Source of the DNA: Sphingomonas turrisvirgatae
Lineage (GTDB): Bacteria > Pseudomonadota > Alphaproteobacteria > Sphingomonadales > Sphingomonadaceae
Direction: 5' to 3'
Length of the DNA: 64,000 bases
Assembly (NCBI RefSeq): GCF_001721295.1
Contig: NZ_MDDS01000075.1
Location: forward strand, 98,260 to 162,259
Shown here: positions 55,986-63,998 of the stretch, piece after piece
Numbering within the stretch: position 1 is the stretch's first letter
How the letters are laid out: each line of letters opens with the position of its first letter
The notes under the pieces: model-generated
Databases searched by the model: none
What the model saw: only the letters and a program-made list of their open reading frames with translations
Told to the model about the DNA's origin: nothing
Translations under genes and position numbers: made by a program

Positions 55986-56990
55986 TCAGGCCGCGTTGCG
56001 CGAGCGCGGCAGCACAGCTGCGGGCGCTTGCGCCTGATCGGCCTTCTTGAAGGCGTGGATCGGTACGCCGACCTGGCGCAGCAGCTGGTAAAGATTGGCC
56101 TGCAGGCCCGATCCTTCGCACAACAGCGCCTCGACCGGCTTGAGCTCGGCGAGCTTGCGGTTACGCGTGAATGCGACCTTCTTGCCCGTCCCATAGAGCC
56201 CATAGGCGACCACCGGCACATGGGTGCCCGGCCTCGCCGCCCAGGCGGCGGCAATCGCATCGACTCCCTTGCGCTGCCCTGTGGTGACCAGCGTCATATG
56301 CGGCACCCGTGCCTTGATCTGGTCGAGCCGCGCCCAGATCGCCTCCCAGTCATGCCATTGCGCCGGTCCCGACACGACCACGATGGGAGCCTGCGGCAAG
56401 TGCCGCTCGCGCTGGGCCAGGGCACGGGCGCGCAGGAAATCCTGCGCTGCGATCTGGCTCGCCGACGAGGCCGAGGACGCTCGCGTGCCCCGCGCCGGCG
56501 ACCAGGGCCAGCCGGAACAGGCGCGGTACATTTCAGCGGCATAGTCACGCATGCACTCGATCGCCTCGCGCTGCTCGGCGAACGACTGACAGAGCAGCTG
56601 CTTCTCCTCGACCTCGAGTGTGTAGATTTCGCTGAGATCGGGCGCGCGCGCCAGCTCGCCAAGTTCCTGCGCGACCACGTCTTCACGGCGCTCGAGCTTG
56701 CCCGCGACGAAGTGGAAGGAGTTGACGAACCCCCAAGCGATCTCGGCGGCGAGCGGCTCCAGCCGCGTGCCGGTGAACAGGTCGAAGATCGTCGCGACGA
56801 TCCCGGCACAATCAGCCTGGGCGGCGATCGGCTCGGGCATTTCATGCTCGCCAGGCGCCTCGCCCGGCTCGACGATCGACAAGGGCAAGGGCTCGCCAAA
56901 GGCGGCCTGGAATTCGGGGGTGGCGATGGCTTCGGCGTAAAGCGCTTTCAAATCGGCGAAGCGGCCGACGCTGCTGGTCTGGCGGGACAT
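55986..56990 (-). CDS. DUF2493 (SLOG-like) protein, copy 2
   Basis: The 334-residue paralogue of the 53460-54437 protein. The same blocks occur: PIVVVSGPAQWHDWEAIWARLDQIKARVP, LVTTGQRKGVDAIAAAWAARPGTHVPVVAYG and KPVEALLCEGSGLQANLYQLLRQVGVP. The N-terminal halves are also alignable (IVATIFDLFTGTRLEPLAAEIAWGFVNSFHFVAGKL against the equivalent in copy 1). ATG 56990 is chosen. DUF736 lies upstream and DUF6117 downstream. Confidence 0.82.
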   Translation of the reverse strand: MSRQTSSVGRFADLKALYAEAIATPEFQAAFGEPLPLSIVEPGEAPGEHEMPEPIAAQADCAGIVATIFDLFTGTRLEPLAAEIAWGFVNSFHFVAGKLERREDVVAQELGELARAPDLSEIYTLEVEEKQLLCQSFAEQREAIECMRDYAAEMYRACSGWPWSPARGTRASSASSASQIAAQDFLRARALAQRERHLPQAPIVVVSGPAQWHDWEAIWARLDQIKARVPHMTLVTTGQRKGVDAIAAAWAARPGTHVPVVAYGLYGTGKKVAFTRNRKLAELKPVEALLCEGSGLQANLYQLLRQVGVPIHAFKKADQAQAPAAVLPRSRNAA

Positions 56991-57064
56991 GATCCTGCTC
57001 CTCGAACGCGATGGACGAAAAATGGGCCGGGGACGGCAAGCGCCCCCGGCCCGGCAAGCCCAGT

Positions 57065-57529
57065 TCAATAGGGCACGTGGTCGTCGAGATCCGGGCCCGC
57101 GTCCATCAGCCCGCCATCGCCGCCAGCGGTGCTTTCGCCGAACCCGCCCTGGCCATCCGGCGCGTCGTCTGCCCGGCTGCCCCGGACCGACGTCCCGAAA
57201 TCGTCACGTCGCTGCGGCCGCCGCCAAGCGACGCGATAGCCTTCCTCGTCCGTGCCGAAGAGCGCGACCGGCAGCGGTTCGGAGAGGCTCGGATCGTCGA
57301 TCGTGCCCTGAAAGAAGACCTCGCCAGTGGTGTGCTTCGCCACCGCCTGCCACAGTGCCCCGACCTGCACCCAGCGATTGCCGACATTGAGCGCGAGGAT
57401 CTCAAAAACCGGGGCCCGCTCGTTGCTGCTTTCGACGGGGCGCAGCCCCAGACGCGGCAGGTCGATCGTCCGGGTCGCGATTGAACCCATCAAACGGCCA
57501 TTGCTCTGCTTGAACTCACCGATGTTCAT
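57065..57529 (-). CDS. DUF736 family protein
   Basis: The 154-residue product begins MNIGEFKQSNGRLMGSIATRTIDLPRLGLRPV, followed by NERAPVFEILALNVGNRWVQVGALW and FFQGTIDDPSLSEPLPVALFGTDEEGYRVAWRRP, the single-strand-DNA-binding-like DUF736 pattern common on rhizobial and sphingomonad plasmids. The last 40 residues are Gly/Asp-rich. AAAGGA precedes ATG 57529. No function is established. Confidence 0.85.
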   Translation of the reverse strand: MNIGEFKQSNGRLMGSIATRTIDLPRLGLRPVESSNERAPVFEILALNVGNRWVQVGALWQAVAKHTTGEVFFQGTIDDPSLSEPLPVALFGTDEEGYRVAWRRPQRRDDFGTSVRGSRADDAPDGQGGFGESTAGGDGGLMDAGPDLDDHVPY

Positions 57530-58099
57530 GACTCAGTTCCTTTGACGTTCGCCACCTCGGCCAATCCGAAGCGACACCCGCAAAGATTCCTCTCTCCTCT
57601 GCTGCCTGCCCTCGCCCGCGCCGCGACGCCGATGGCTGCAGCGCGACGCTTCCACGCGCCCGATGTACCGCCGAGTGAAAGCCGGGGCGGCCGCGCCCAG
57701 GGGCGCGGCGGCGGATGGTGGGGCACGCCCTCCTTCCCGTTCAGGCGCGTCCTGCTGCAGCTTTTCACCAGATCCGGCGTGCGAACACGAAAGGTCCCGT
57801 GCCGCACGACCCGGCGGTACGCCACTTTTTCCCGCCTTTCCTCCACCCCGCACCAAACCGGGCAGAGCGGTTTAGCGCGATATAACCGCCCGATGGACGC
57901 AGCGGCGATCTGGGCCGTCGGCGGTCTCACGCGCAAGCGCGAGCGGAGTGCCAGCGCGCACCTGAGACAGGACGGCATGGCGTGGCTTGGAACCAACAGG
58001 CGCTGGAGCAGCTCGCGAAGGATTTCGAGATCAGCACCGCCGAGTCGACGCCGGCGCCTCAGTCCGCAAGGTCCAGCCCGTCCGCACCACGCGCCGCCA
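57530..58099. other. Intergenic region, no convincing gene
   Basis: Several overlapping ORFs occur on both strands, but none has a plausible start site or coding character across its length. A stretch near 57980-58040 could encode AWNQQALEQLAKDFEI, but the frame then becomes low-complexity. The DUF736 promoter should lie at the left side. Confidence 0.4.
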
Positions 58100-58294
58100 T
58101 CACAACACCCGCGCGATCAGCTCATCTGACGTCATCGGTGACGTATCGGAGACGCGCACCGGCTGTATCGGATCGCCGGTCCGAAGAACAAACTGGTCCT
58201 TGCCAGTCGCGAGACGCAGCCGTGTGGCGACAGCATAAGCGTGCTCGAAAGATGCAAGGCGCGCTCGCAAGGGCGAGAAGTACGACGTGGGCAT
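58100..58294 (-). CDS. Small hypothetical protein paired with a sigma-like gene
   Basis: The 64-residue product MPTSYFSPLRARLASFEHAYAV, with VATRLRLATGKDQFVLRTGDPIQPVRVSD following, has a short helical start. It begins four bases after the stop of the sigma-region-4-like gene, with GGAG and AGGG before ATG 58294, so the two are likely cotranslated. I do not recognise it. Confidence 0.6.
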   Translation of the reverse strand: MPTSYFSPLRARLASFEHAYAVATRLRLATGKDQFVLRTGDPIQPVRVSDTSPMTSDELIARVL

Positions 58295-58298
58295 GTCC

Positions 58299-58526
58299 CT
58301 ATTCTCCAACAGGCGCATCAACAGCCTGAGCGTCCAGTGCGCTACCGATCGCCACCAGGGCCGCAGCCAGGTGGTCCTCGACCTCTACAGTAGGGATGGT
58401 CAATTCCTGCGCCACGACAGAGATTTTCCGGCCGAGCATGCAATGAAGCCAGAACACCGTCCTGGTACGGGCGGGCAACGCCTGGAACGCGGCGCGGTAG
58501 CGCGCCGCAATGTCATCACGGTTCAT
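58299..58526 (-). CDS. Sigma-70 region 4-like DNA-binding protein
   Basis: The 75-residue protein MNRDDIAARYRAAFQALPARTRTVFWLHCMLGRKISVVAQELTIPTVEVEDHLAAALVAIGS has the sigma-70 region 4 helix-turn-helix pattern (LPxRxRxVFxLxxxxGxxxxxIAxxLxI) without region 2. It is therefore not a full sigma factor. It may be a transcription regulator of the element. A GTG at 58538 would add four residues. Confidence 0.75.
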   Translation of the reverse strand: MNRDDIAARYRAAFQALPARTRTVFWLHCMLGRKISVVAQELTIPTVEVEDHLAAALVAIGSALDAQAVDAPVGE

Positions 58527-58653
58527 CACACTATCCACAAGGGAGGGGCAGATTGCCGCGCCAGGCTCGACTCAATGCGCTCGCCCGAGGCATTACTGGG
58601 TCACCGCCGCACGGATCAGCCGACTGCCGGCACCATTCCGCCAGCTGACGCCG

Positions 58654-58935
58654 TCACCACGGAAAGACCGGAAGTGCGCTGGATTGCGGTCCGTCGCAGT
58701 CGAGCAGCACATAGGCGCAGCCGTGCCGCCGGCCGAAAGCGAGAATCGCATGAAGCTCGGCCGGCAGCGGGTCGCCCCGCCCAGGCACCCGGGTCGGCAG
58801 GAACCAGCCGCAAGGCGTTATGGAAACCGCCAGCGGCTGATCAACCGCCGGCCACCCTGCCCACTCGCTCAGTTGCTCAGCCGTGGCGCAACGGACATGC
58901 ATGGTGCCCAGCACGACGTAATGGCCGACCTGCAT
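58654..58935 (-). CDS. DUF5983-like protein
   Basis: The 93-residue product MQVGHYVVLGTMHVRCATAEQLSEWAGWP, then SITPCGWFLPTRVPG, then LHAILAFGRRHGCAYVLLDCDGPQ, matches my memory of DUF5983 plasmid proteins. GGAG lies six bases before ATG 58935, which is better than the ATG at 58947. It precedes no obvious partner, but is close to DUF932. Confidence 0.72.
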   Translation of the reverse strand: MQVGHYVVLGTMHVRCATAEQLSEWAGWPAVDQPLAVSITPCGWFLPTRVPGRGDPLPAELHAILAFGRRHGCAYVLLDCDGPQSSALPVFPW

Positions 58936-59013
58936 GTCGCTCTCCATGATCCAGGCACCCGAAATAATGGCAGCTCAGCCGTGCCGCGCCGCCAGCCACC
59001 ACGCCCGAAGGCG

Positions 59014-60204
59014 TCAGTTGGCGCGCTCGAGCAGCTTGCGGGCCTTGCCTTCAAGATCGAGCCGGTCATCTTGATGTGCTTTACCGCGGGCAATGGCCGT
59101 GATGCCCTGAACGAAGTCGTAGAGCGATTCCGGCGGATGACCCTCCTCGGCCAGCACTGTGGCAATCACCTTGCCGGCATCTGATTTGGAGAAGCCGCGA
59201 TTGCGCAAAAAGACTGAACGGTCCTCGTCGGTACGAGCGACGATGCGTTCGCGGGCGGTCTTGATCCCGCTGATGAACCGCGCCGGCGAGGAGTCCGCGA
59301 ACTGGGCCAGCGCCGGCTCGGCCTGATGGGCGAAGCGGTTCGCCGCGAACTTCGAGTGACGAATGTTGATTTCCTCGAAATTCTCGACGCCCCACAGATT
59401 TCGGTTCATGCAGACCGCGCGGAGATAGAAGGTAGCGATGCCAAGCGTCTTGGAGCCCACCTCCGAATTCCAAGAGTAGAAACCGCGGAAGTAGAGATCC
59501 GGGTCGCCATTCGGCAGCTTGCCGGCCTCGATCGGGTGCGTGTCGTCGACGAGGAACAGAAACACGTCGCGGTCGGATGCATAGAGGGTGGTGGTGTCGC
59601 GCGAGACATCGACATGCGGGTTATAGTGCATCGTGCTCCAGTCGAGCACGCCGGGCACCTTCCAGCGCGTGTCGCCCGTTCCATTGCCGGCAATGCGCAT
59701 CACCGCCGCGACGAGCTCATGGTCCCAGATGCGGCCATAGTCGGGCCCAGTCACCGCCCGCAGCTCGGCCCGGCCATCGCTCGTCTCGAGCAGCTTCACC
59801 TGCTCGCCGCGATGCGCGATGAGACCATGCTGCATGTTGATGCCGGCGAGCGCGGCAGGGAGCGTTCGGAGATAGGAAGCCGGCGCGCCGACGAGGCTGC
59901 AGAGCTGGCCGAACGACCAGTTGGTCGGCGCGATCGGTTCGCCCCGGTCGGGAACATGGAGCGTCAGCCGCTCGGGGTCGTCGCTGCGCGCCTCGACCCG
60001 CACTGCCCGGCTTTCGACAATGCGCGTGGTGGCGCTTTCCGCACGGGCGCGAACGCGGTCGTACAAGCTGTCGAGCGAGAGGAAACGCTCGTCATCGGGC
60101 CGCGAGAACCATTCAGACGAAACGCGGCTCACATTGTGGCCACGGCTGATATCGACCTTGTACGGCGCTGAGGCGGGGTGGCCGACGGGAGCGAGCATGT
60201 TCAT
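59014..60204 (-). CDS. DUF932 family protein
   Basis: The 396-residue protein has VSRVSSEWFSRPDDERFLSLDSLYDRVRARAE, WSFGQLCSLVGAPASYLRTLPAALAGINMQ and the DUF932 (phage/plasmid-like TIGR03299) core through IWDHELVAAVMRIAGNGTGDTRWKVPGVL to FYSWNSEVGSKTLGIATFYLRAVCMNRNLWGVENFEEINIRHS. AGGAG precedes ATG 60204. The function is unknown; such proteins recur on plasmids and phages. Confidence 0.87.
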   Translation of the reverse strand: MNMLAPVGHPASAPYKVDISRGHNVSRVSSEWFSRPDDERFLSLDSLYDRVRARAESATTRIVESRAVRVEARSDDPERLTLHVPDRGEPIAPTNWSFGQLCSLVGAPASYLRTLPAALAGINMQHGLIAHRGEQVKLLETSDGRAELRAVTGPDYGRIWDHELVAAVMRIAGNGTGDTRWKVPGVLDWSTMHYNPHVDVSRDTTTLYASDRDVFLFLVDDTHPIEAGKLPNGDPDLYFRGFYSWNSEVGSKTLGIATFYLRAVCMNRNLWGVENFEEINIRHSKFAANRFAHQAEPALAQFADSSPARFISGIKTARERIVARTDEDRSVFLRNRGFSKSDAGKVIATVLAEEGHPPESLYDFVQGITAIARGKAHQDDRLDLEGKARKLLERAN

Positions 60205-60597
60205 GGAAGGATCTCCTGAATGTCATGAGATCCACACGCCGGACCTCGCATCCTTCCTTCCCCCTCCCCTCTGGTCGTCGCGGCGAACATATGGTGGGGG
60301 CGGCGGCGATCGTTCCACCGAGAAACGCATCCTGAGGCATTCTATAGCGTGCTGCCGACGTCTCGATCACGATGTGACCGGATGTGAAACAGGTCTGGAT
60401 GGCTGCTGGATGAGGGACAGCGGAAACGCCGTCGTCCGCCGGACTGTGTCAGGCGACCCACCGGCGAGCGCTGGAATTGAGCAACAAAGCAGGTTCTCCG
60501 CCGGCAAGCGGTTCAGCCCGGACAGCGTTCGCGCAACGATAGTGTTTCCGAAGGGGCAAGCGGCTCCGTGGGCGCGACACACGCATCGTAGCGCAGC
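60205..60597. other. Intergenic region, no gene seen
   Basis: About 390 bases without a plausible ORF. They contain the DUF932 leader at the left. No repeat stands out. Confidence 0.4.
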
Positions 60598-60780
60598 TTA
60601 AGCGCTCCGTGCTTTCGAGCTGCGGCAGCCTTCATCGTCACGTTCACGAACCGCCTCAAGTGCCGCATCGGCGGCTCCTGCGGTGACCTTGGAGTCTCCC
60701 GCCGGCTTTACAAGGATCGGCCCGCGCTGAATGAAGCGACCGTTCTTTCTGGCTGCGTTTTGTGCCGGGTGATTGCGCAT
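60598..60780 (-). CDS. Possible small hypothetical protein
   Basis: A 60-residue frame MRNHPAQNAARKNGRFIQRG then PILVKPAGDSKVTAGAADAALEAVRERDDEG. It begins 9 bases after the Phd-like antitoxin stop, but lacks a Shine-Dalgarno sequence and has no family resemblance. It is not a PIN toxin. Confidence 0.3.
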   Translation of the reverse strand: MRNHPAQNAARKNGRFIQRGPILVKPAGDSKVTAGAADAALEAVRERDDEGCRSSKARSA

Positions 60781-60789
60781 TAGTGATGA

Positions 60790-61050
60790 CTAGCCATAGA
60801 GAAAGTCCTGACTGTGGGCGGCGTCAGGCCCCGGTATCGCCTTTGCCCCACCCGACCGACGAACCGCTTCAATCAAGTCCCGGCGAGCCATTTCGCTCCT
60901 GGCCTTGCTAACCGGTACCAGCTGCACCACCGCCTGCCCGTGACGCGTGAGGATGACGTCGTCACCCGCCTCGGTACGGCGAACGAGTTCGGTTAGCTGG
61001 CTCTCGGCATCGCTGAGCGGCACTTGCACGCGTTCATCCCCGAACTCCAA
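60790..61050 (-). CDS. Phd/YefM-type antitoxin
   Basis: The 86-residue protein shows VQVPLSDAESQLTELVRRTEAGDDVILTRHGQAVVQLVPV, the Phd/YefM DNA-binding fold, and a C-terminal tail that would bind a toxin. The usual VapC/Doc toxin does not follow. It lies downstream of the complete PIN module at 61156-62026 and may be a leftover or a cross-regulator. Confidence 0.85.
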   Translation of the reverse strand: MEFGDERVQVPLSDAESQLTELVRRTEAGDDVILTRHGQAVVQLVPVSKARSEMARRDLIEAVRRSGGAKAIPGPDAAHSQDFLYG

Positions 61051-61155
61051 TATGTGATTTAGTTTGATCCAAATGATGGTTCAAGTCGAGCCACAGGTGA
61101 GCGGGGTGTGCTCTATGCGGCAGCGCGAACGAATAGTCGCATGCGACAATGAGTG

Positions 61156-61716
61156 CTAGAAATGGATGAACCGGCCGCCGGGAGCGAGTTGCTGGATAAG
61201 ATCGAATTCGTCGCGGTTCGAAGTGAGCACCGGCAGCCCCGCTTTGGCAGCGGTGAGAAAAATGAGCGCATCGTTCAACGCTTCCTTGCGCTGGTGCCGC
61301 TGGTAATTTTGGATCCGCGCTAGCGTGCCGGCGATGAGTCCAGCTTCGACCCATATCTCCGGGTCGGGCGTCAGCAGCCGCGTGGCCGGGATACTGGCGA
61401 TTAGGCCTGCATAGTGATCCCGGAGGGTCTTCCATCCAGAATGCTCAGGGTCGGCATTTGCTACGCCGGTGCTCAGTTCCGCGACGCAGACTGTGCAGTG
61501 AAACAACAGGCCCCTTTCAACAAGAGCCTCGGCCGCAGCGGGCAAGGTGCCCGCCGCGGAGCGGATATAGACATTGGTATCGGCCATGATCGCCGCACGG
61601 CCTTCACCAGCAAGGTCGGCAGCGGCGACAAGCTCATCTTCTGGCCGCCGCGAGAACTGCCGGATCGTCTTCTCTGACTTAATGCGCCGCAGATGCGATC
61701 GCAGATCAATAGTCAA
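61156..61716 (-). CDS. PIN-domain toxin (VapC-like)
   Basis: The 186-residue protein has an unusual N-terminal extension of about 42 residues before the PIN core AIMADTNVYIRSA. Acidic catalytic residues are Asp46, Glu80 (VCVAELSTG), Asp149 (LNDALIFLTAA) and Asp169 (TSNRDEF), so the nuclease site looks intact. The TTG start overlaps the antitoxin stop by 11 bases; ATG 61587 is an alternative giving a core-only protein. It probably cleaves RNA. Confidence 0.82.
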   Translation of the reverse strand: MTIDLRSHLRRIKSEKTIRQFSRRPEDELVAAADLAGEGRAAIMADTNVYIRSAAGTLPAAAEALVERGLLFHCTVCVAELSTGVANADPEHSGWKTLRDHYAGLIASIPATRLLTPDPEIWVEAGLIAGTLARIQNYQRHQRKEALNDALIFLTAAKAGLPVLTSNRDEFDLIQQLAPGGRFIHF

Positions 61717-62026
61717 GCTGATGATCCGCCCCGAGCTTACCGCGAGTCTTCTTCAGGAAGCTCGCCGCCGGATCTGGCTGGGCCAGCATAGCCAGGGCAA
61801 GCAGGCCAAGCTCGGTTGGCCTGGTCGCACCGCTTTCCCGCTTTGCCGCTTCGAGCAACGCCTTGGGGGCCCGGAAGCTCACATGCTCCGTCGAATCTCC
61901 ATCGAGCAGCCCGGCCCTTCGCGCGTCTTCCATAATGACCGACGCGCTCGAAATGTGGCCACTTGCCGCCGGGTGACCCTTGGACGCTTTGCGGGCCGTT
62001 GCGGGGGGTGCTGCATGGGCTGCCAT
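61706..62026 (-). CDS. Antitoxin partner of the PIN toxin
   Basis: The 106-residue product has a basic low-complexity N-terminus (MAAHAAPPATARKASKGHPAASG) and a C-terminal helical region with EHVSFRAPKALLEAAKRESGATRPTELGLLALAML, which resembles a ribbon-helix-helix. Overlap with the PIN gene and its upstream position identify it as the antitoxin by context. The frame extends upstream but only ATG 62026 gives a natural start. Confidence 0.7.
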   Translation of the reverse strand: MAAHAAPPATARKASKGHPAASGHISSASVIMEDARRAGLLDGDSTEHVSFRAPKALLEAAKRESGATRPTELGLLALAMLAQPDPAASFLKKTRGKLGADHQLDY

Positions 62027-62076
62027 ATTCGACTCCTTTGTGTGCAATATAACCAGGTCTGTCACACAGACAAGAA

Positions 62077-63939
62077 TCATGCGGCCCCAACTGCTGGATG
62101 CGCATCCATGATGGCGGTAACGATCGCCTCCGCGCGCTGCGCCGGCACGAACAGCCGTGTCTTGTAGGCGATGATCTCGGTGAAGCATCCGAGCGACTTG
62201 AGCCATTCCCGGCGCTCGGGCGGAAAGTCCCTGATCTCCAATCGCACATCGTCATTCACATGGGAGCGTGCGAGCCGCGCGAGTTCCAAGCCAGGTATCG
62301 CAACGCCTTCGCGGTTCTGGCCGGCGGCGACGATCTCCGCCGGGGACAGCTTGATCGCCATCGACACGCCAAAGGCTGCCGCCAGCTTCTCGAACCCAGC
62401 GGGCGTCACGATGCGACCGATAATGGCCGCGCCCTGCATATCGGAAATGCGCCAGACCCTTACATCGTCATCGGGCAGACGGTTCCAGACCGGGAGCAGC
62501 AGTCCGGTCGCGATATTGATCGTCTGCACGTCCAGATGCGCGACGATCTCCTCGCATTCGCGCTGCCATAGCTGCTGCGCCAAGTCCTCCCCAACCTCCT
62601 GCCAGCTTGACTCGGCAAGCCGTTCATCCCTGACGCGCTCGCTTCCGTTCGGCCTCACCAGGCGCCAGACCGGGATTGACCGCCCCTCGTCGTCAAGGAT
62701 CGACCAGGACGGCACGCGTAGCGCCACTCGACCCGAGCGCTCGTTGCGCAGATATGCAATGCTGGCGATGCCCGCGCACTCGGCAAGGACTCGCTTGAGC
62801 GGCGTTGCGCGCCGGCGTTGATGAAGCTCGAGCCGGCACAGCTTGGTCTCAGCGCCGGTCACGGGGTCGCGCCGCAACAACTGCTCTTCGAGGACGGAGA
62901 CCCGCTCGGCGATGATGGTCTCGACACCGACATCGAACGTCCCCGCTTCCCGCGCGGCGTCGATGCGCGCTTCGATTAGCGCCAGATATTCCTCAAAAAT
63001 GGCGTTCTGCGTGTTGATTCGGAGCGCCAGCAGACGGTTCAACCAGCGCTGGATCGGCGGAAGATTATCGAGCAGCGCGCCACCCTCACTTTCCACCAGC
63101 TTGAGGCCAGTCATCTCGACGAATTCGGCAAGGCTGGTGCTCATCAGCTTGCCGCGGTGAAGCAGATGATACCACTGCGTCAGCGCGTCGCGCGCATAGT
63201 CGCTTTCCAGATTGTCCGCCGGATCGAAAAGGTTCTGCCCACCCGTCTGGCGCTGACCGCGGGTCAGGGCACCCAGGCTGTCGAGCCGGCGCGCGATCGT
63301 GCTGATGAAGCGCCGCTCGCCGCGGCAATCGGTTGTCACCGGCCGAAAAATCGGGGCGCTGGCCTGATTGGTTCGGTGTGATCGTCCGAGCCCCTGTATT
63401 GCGCTCGATGCGCGCCAGCCGGGCTCAAGCAGGAAATGGACGCGGCGACGGTTAGCCGACGCGCAATTACGGTCGGCATGATAGCTGCGGCCGGTACCTC
63501 CGGCGTCCGAGAATATCAGCACCTGCTTGCGGCCGGACATGAAGGCGTCGGCTTCGCCAAGATTGGATCGCGGGCTGCGGCGCTCAACCCGCTGTCGGCC
63601 ACCGGCATCCGTGAGCAAGCGCTGGGTGCGGCCGGTGACCTCGGCGACATCGTCGGGACCAAAATGGCGGATGAGCGCGTCGAGCGCGCATGGAATCGCC
63701 GGCATCGCGCACAATCGTTCGATCAGGTCATCGCGGGCGCGGATCGCTTCCTGCGAATGAACGGGGTTTCCGGCGTCATCGCACATCAGTTCCGAGCGGG
63801 GTTCGCCATCAGTGCCCGTGAACACCCGCAGCATGCGAGTCGGGAAGGCAGTCTTCAGATAATCGATCATATATTCTTTGCAGTCGAGATTTATGTCGAG
63901 CGGTTCGCGTGCAGGCGCAGATTTGCGAGATGAGGACAT
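62077..63939 (-). CDS. Strawberry-notch-type helicase, C-terminal half
   Basis: The 620-residue product contains VLIFSDAGGTGRSYHADRNC, an SF2 helicase motif VI (AIQGLGRSHRTNQ, about residue 180) and FRPVTTDCRGERRFISTIARRLDSLGALTRGQRQTGGQNLF, all typical of the C-terminal part of strawberry-notch family proteins. Full plasmid versions are about 1400 residues with an N-terminal methyltransferase or helicase half; here an in-frame stop lies upstream of ATG 63939, but GGAG is placed to start translation, so this may be a split gene. Some large relatives (P1 DarB) protect DNA from restriction. Confidence 0.85.
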   Translation of the reverse strand: MSSSRKSAPAREPLDINLDCKEYMIDYLKTAFPTRMLRVFTGTDGEPRSELMCDDAGNPVHSQEAIRARDDLIERLCAMPAIPCALDALIRHFGPDDVAEVTGRTQRLLTDAGGRQRVERRSPRSNLGEADAFMSGRKQVLIFSDAGGTGRSYHADRNCASANRRRVHFLLEPGWRASSAIQGLGRSHRTNQASAPIFRPVTTDCRGERRFISTIARRLDSLGALTRGQRQTGGQNLFDPADNLESDYARDALTQWYHLLHRGKLMSTSLAEFVEMTGLKLVESEGGALLDNLPPIQRWLNRLLALRINTQNAIFEEYLALIEARIDAAREAGTFDVGVETIIAERVSVLEEQLLRRDPVTGAETKLCRLELHQRRRATPLKRVLAECAGIASIAYLRNERSGRVALRVPSWSILDDEGRSIPVWRLVRPNGSERVRDERLAESSWQEVGEDLAQQLWQRECEEIVAHLDVQTINIATGLLLPVWNRLPDDDVRVWRISDMQGAAIIGRIVTPAGFEKLAAAFGVSMAIKLSPAEIVAAGQNREGVAIPGLELARLARSHVNDDVRLEIRDFPPERREWLKSLGCFTEIIAYKTRLFVPAQRAEAIVTAIMDAHPAVGAA

Positions 63940-63944
63940 CGATT

Positions 63945-63998
63945 CTACTCCAGATAATTAAGGTGGATGGAGATGTGCGGAGGCACGAGATCTCTGGG
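63945..63998 (-). CDS. 3' end of an upstream gene, partial
   Basis: A frame open from the window edge encodes PRDLVPPHISIHLNYLE and stops five bases before the helicase start. Its last codons carry the GGAG used by the next gene, so coupling is likely. Too short to identify; it could be the missing first half of the helicase. Confidence 0.35.
   Translation of the reverse strand, partial: PRDLVPPHISIHLNYLE

Noticed and set aside
57982..58329. Plus-strand frame beginning MAWNQQALEQLAKDFEI
   Set aside because: The start looks protein-like but the rest is low-complexity and runs antisense to two better-supported small genes.
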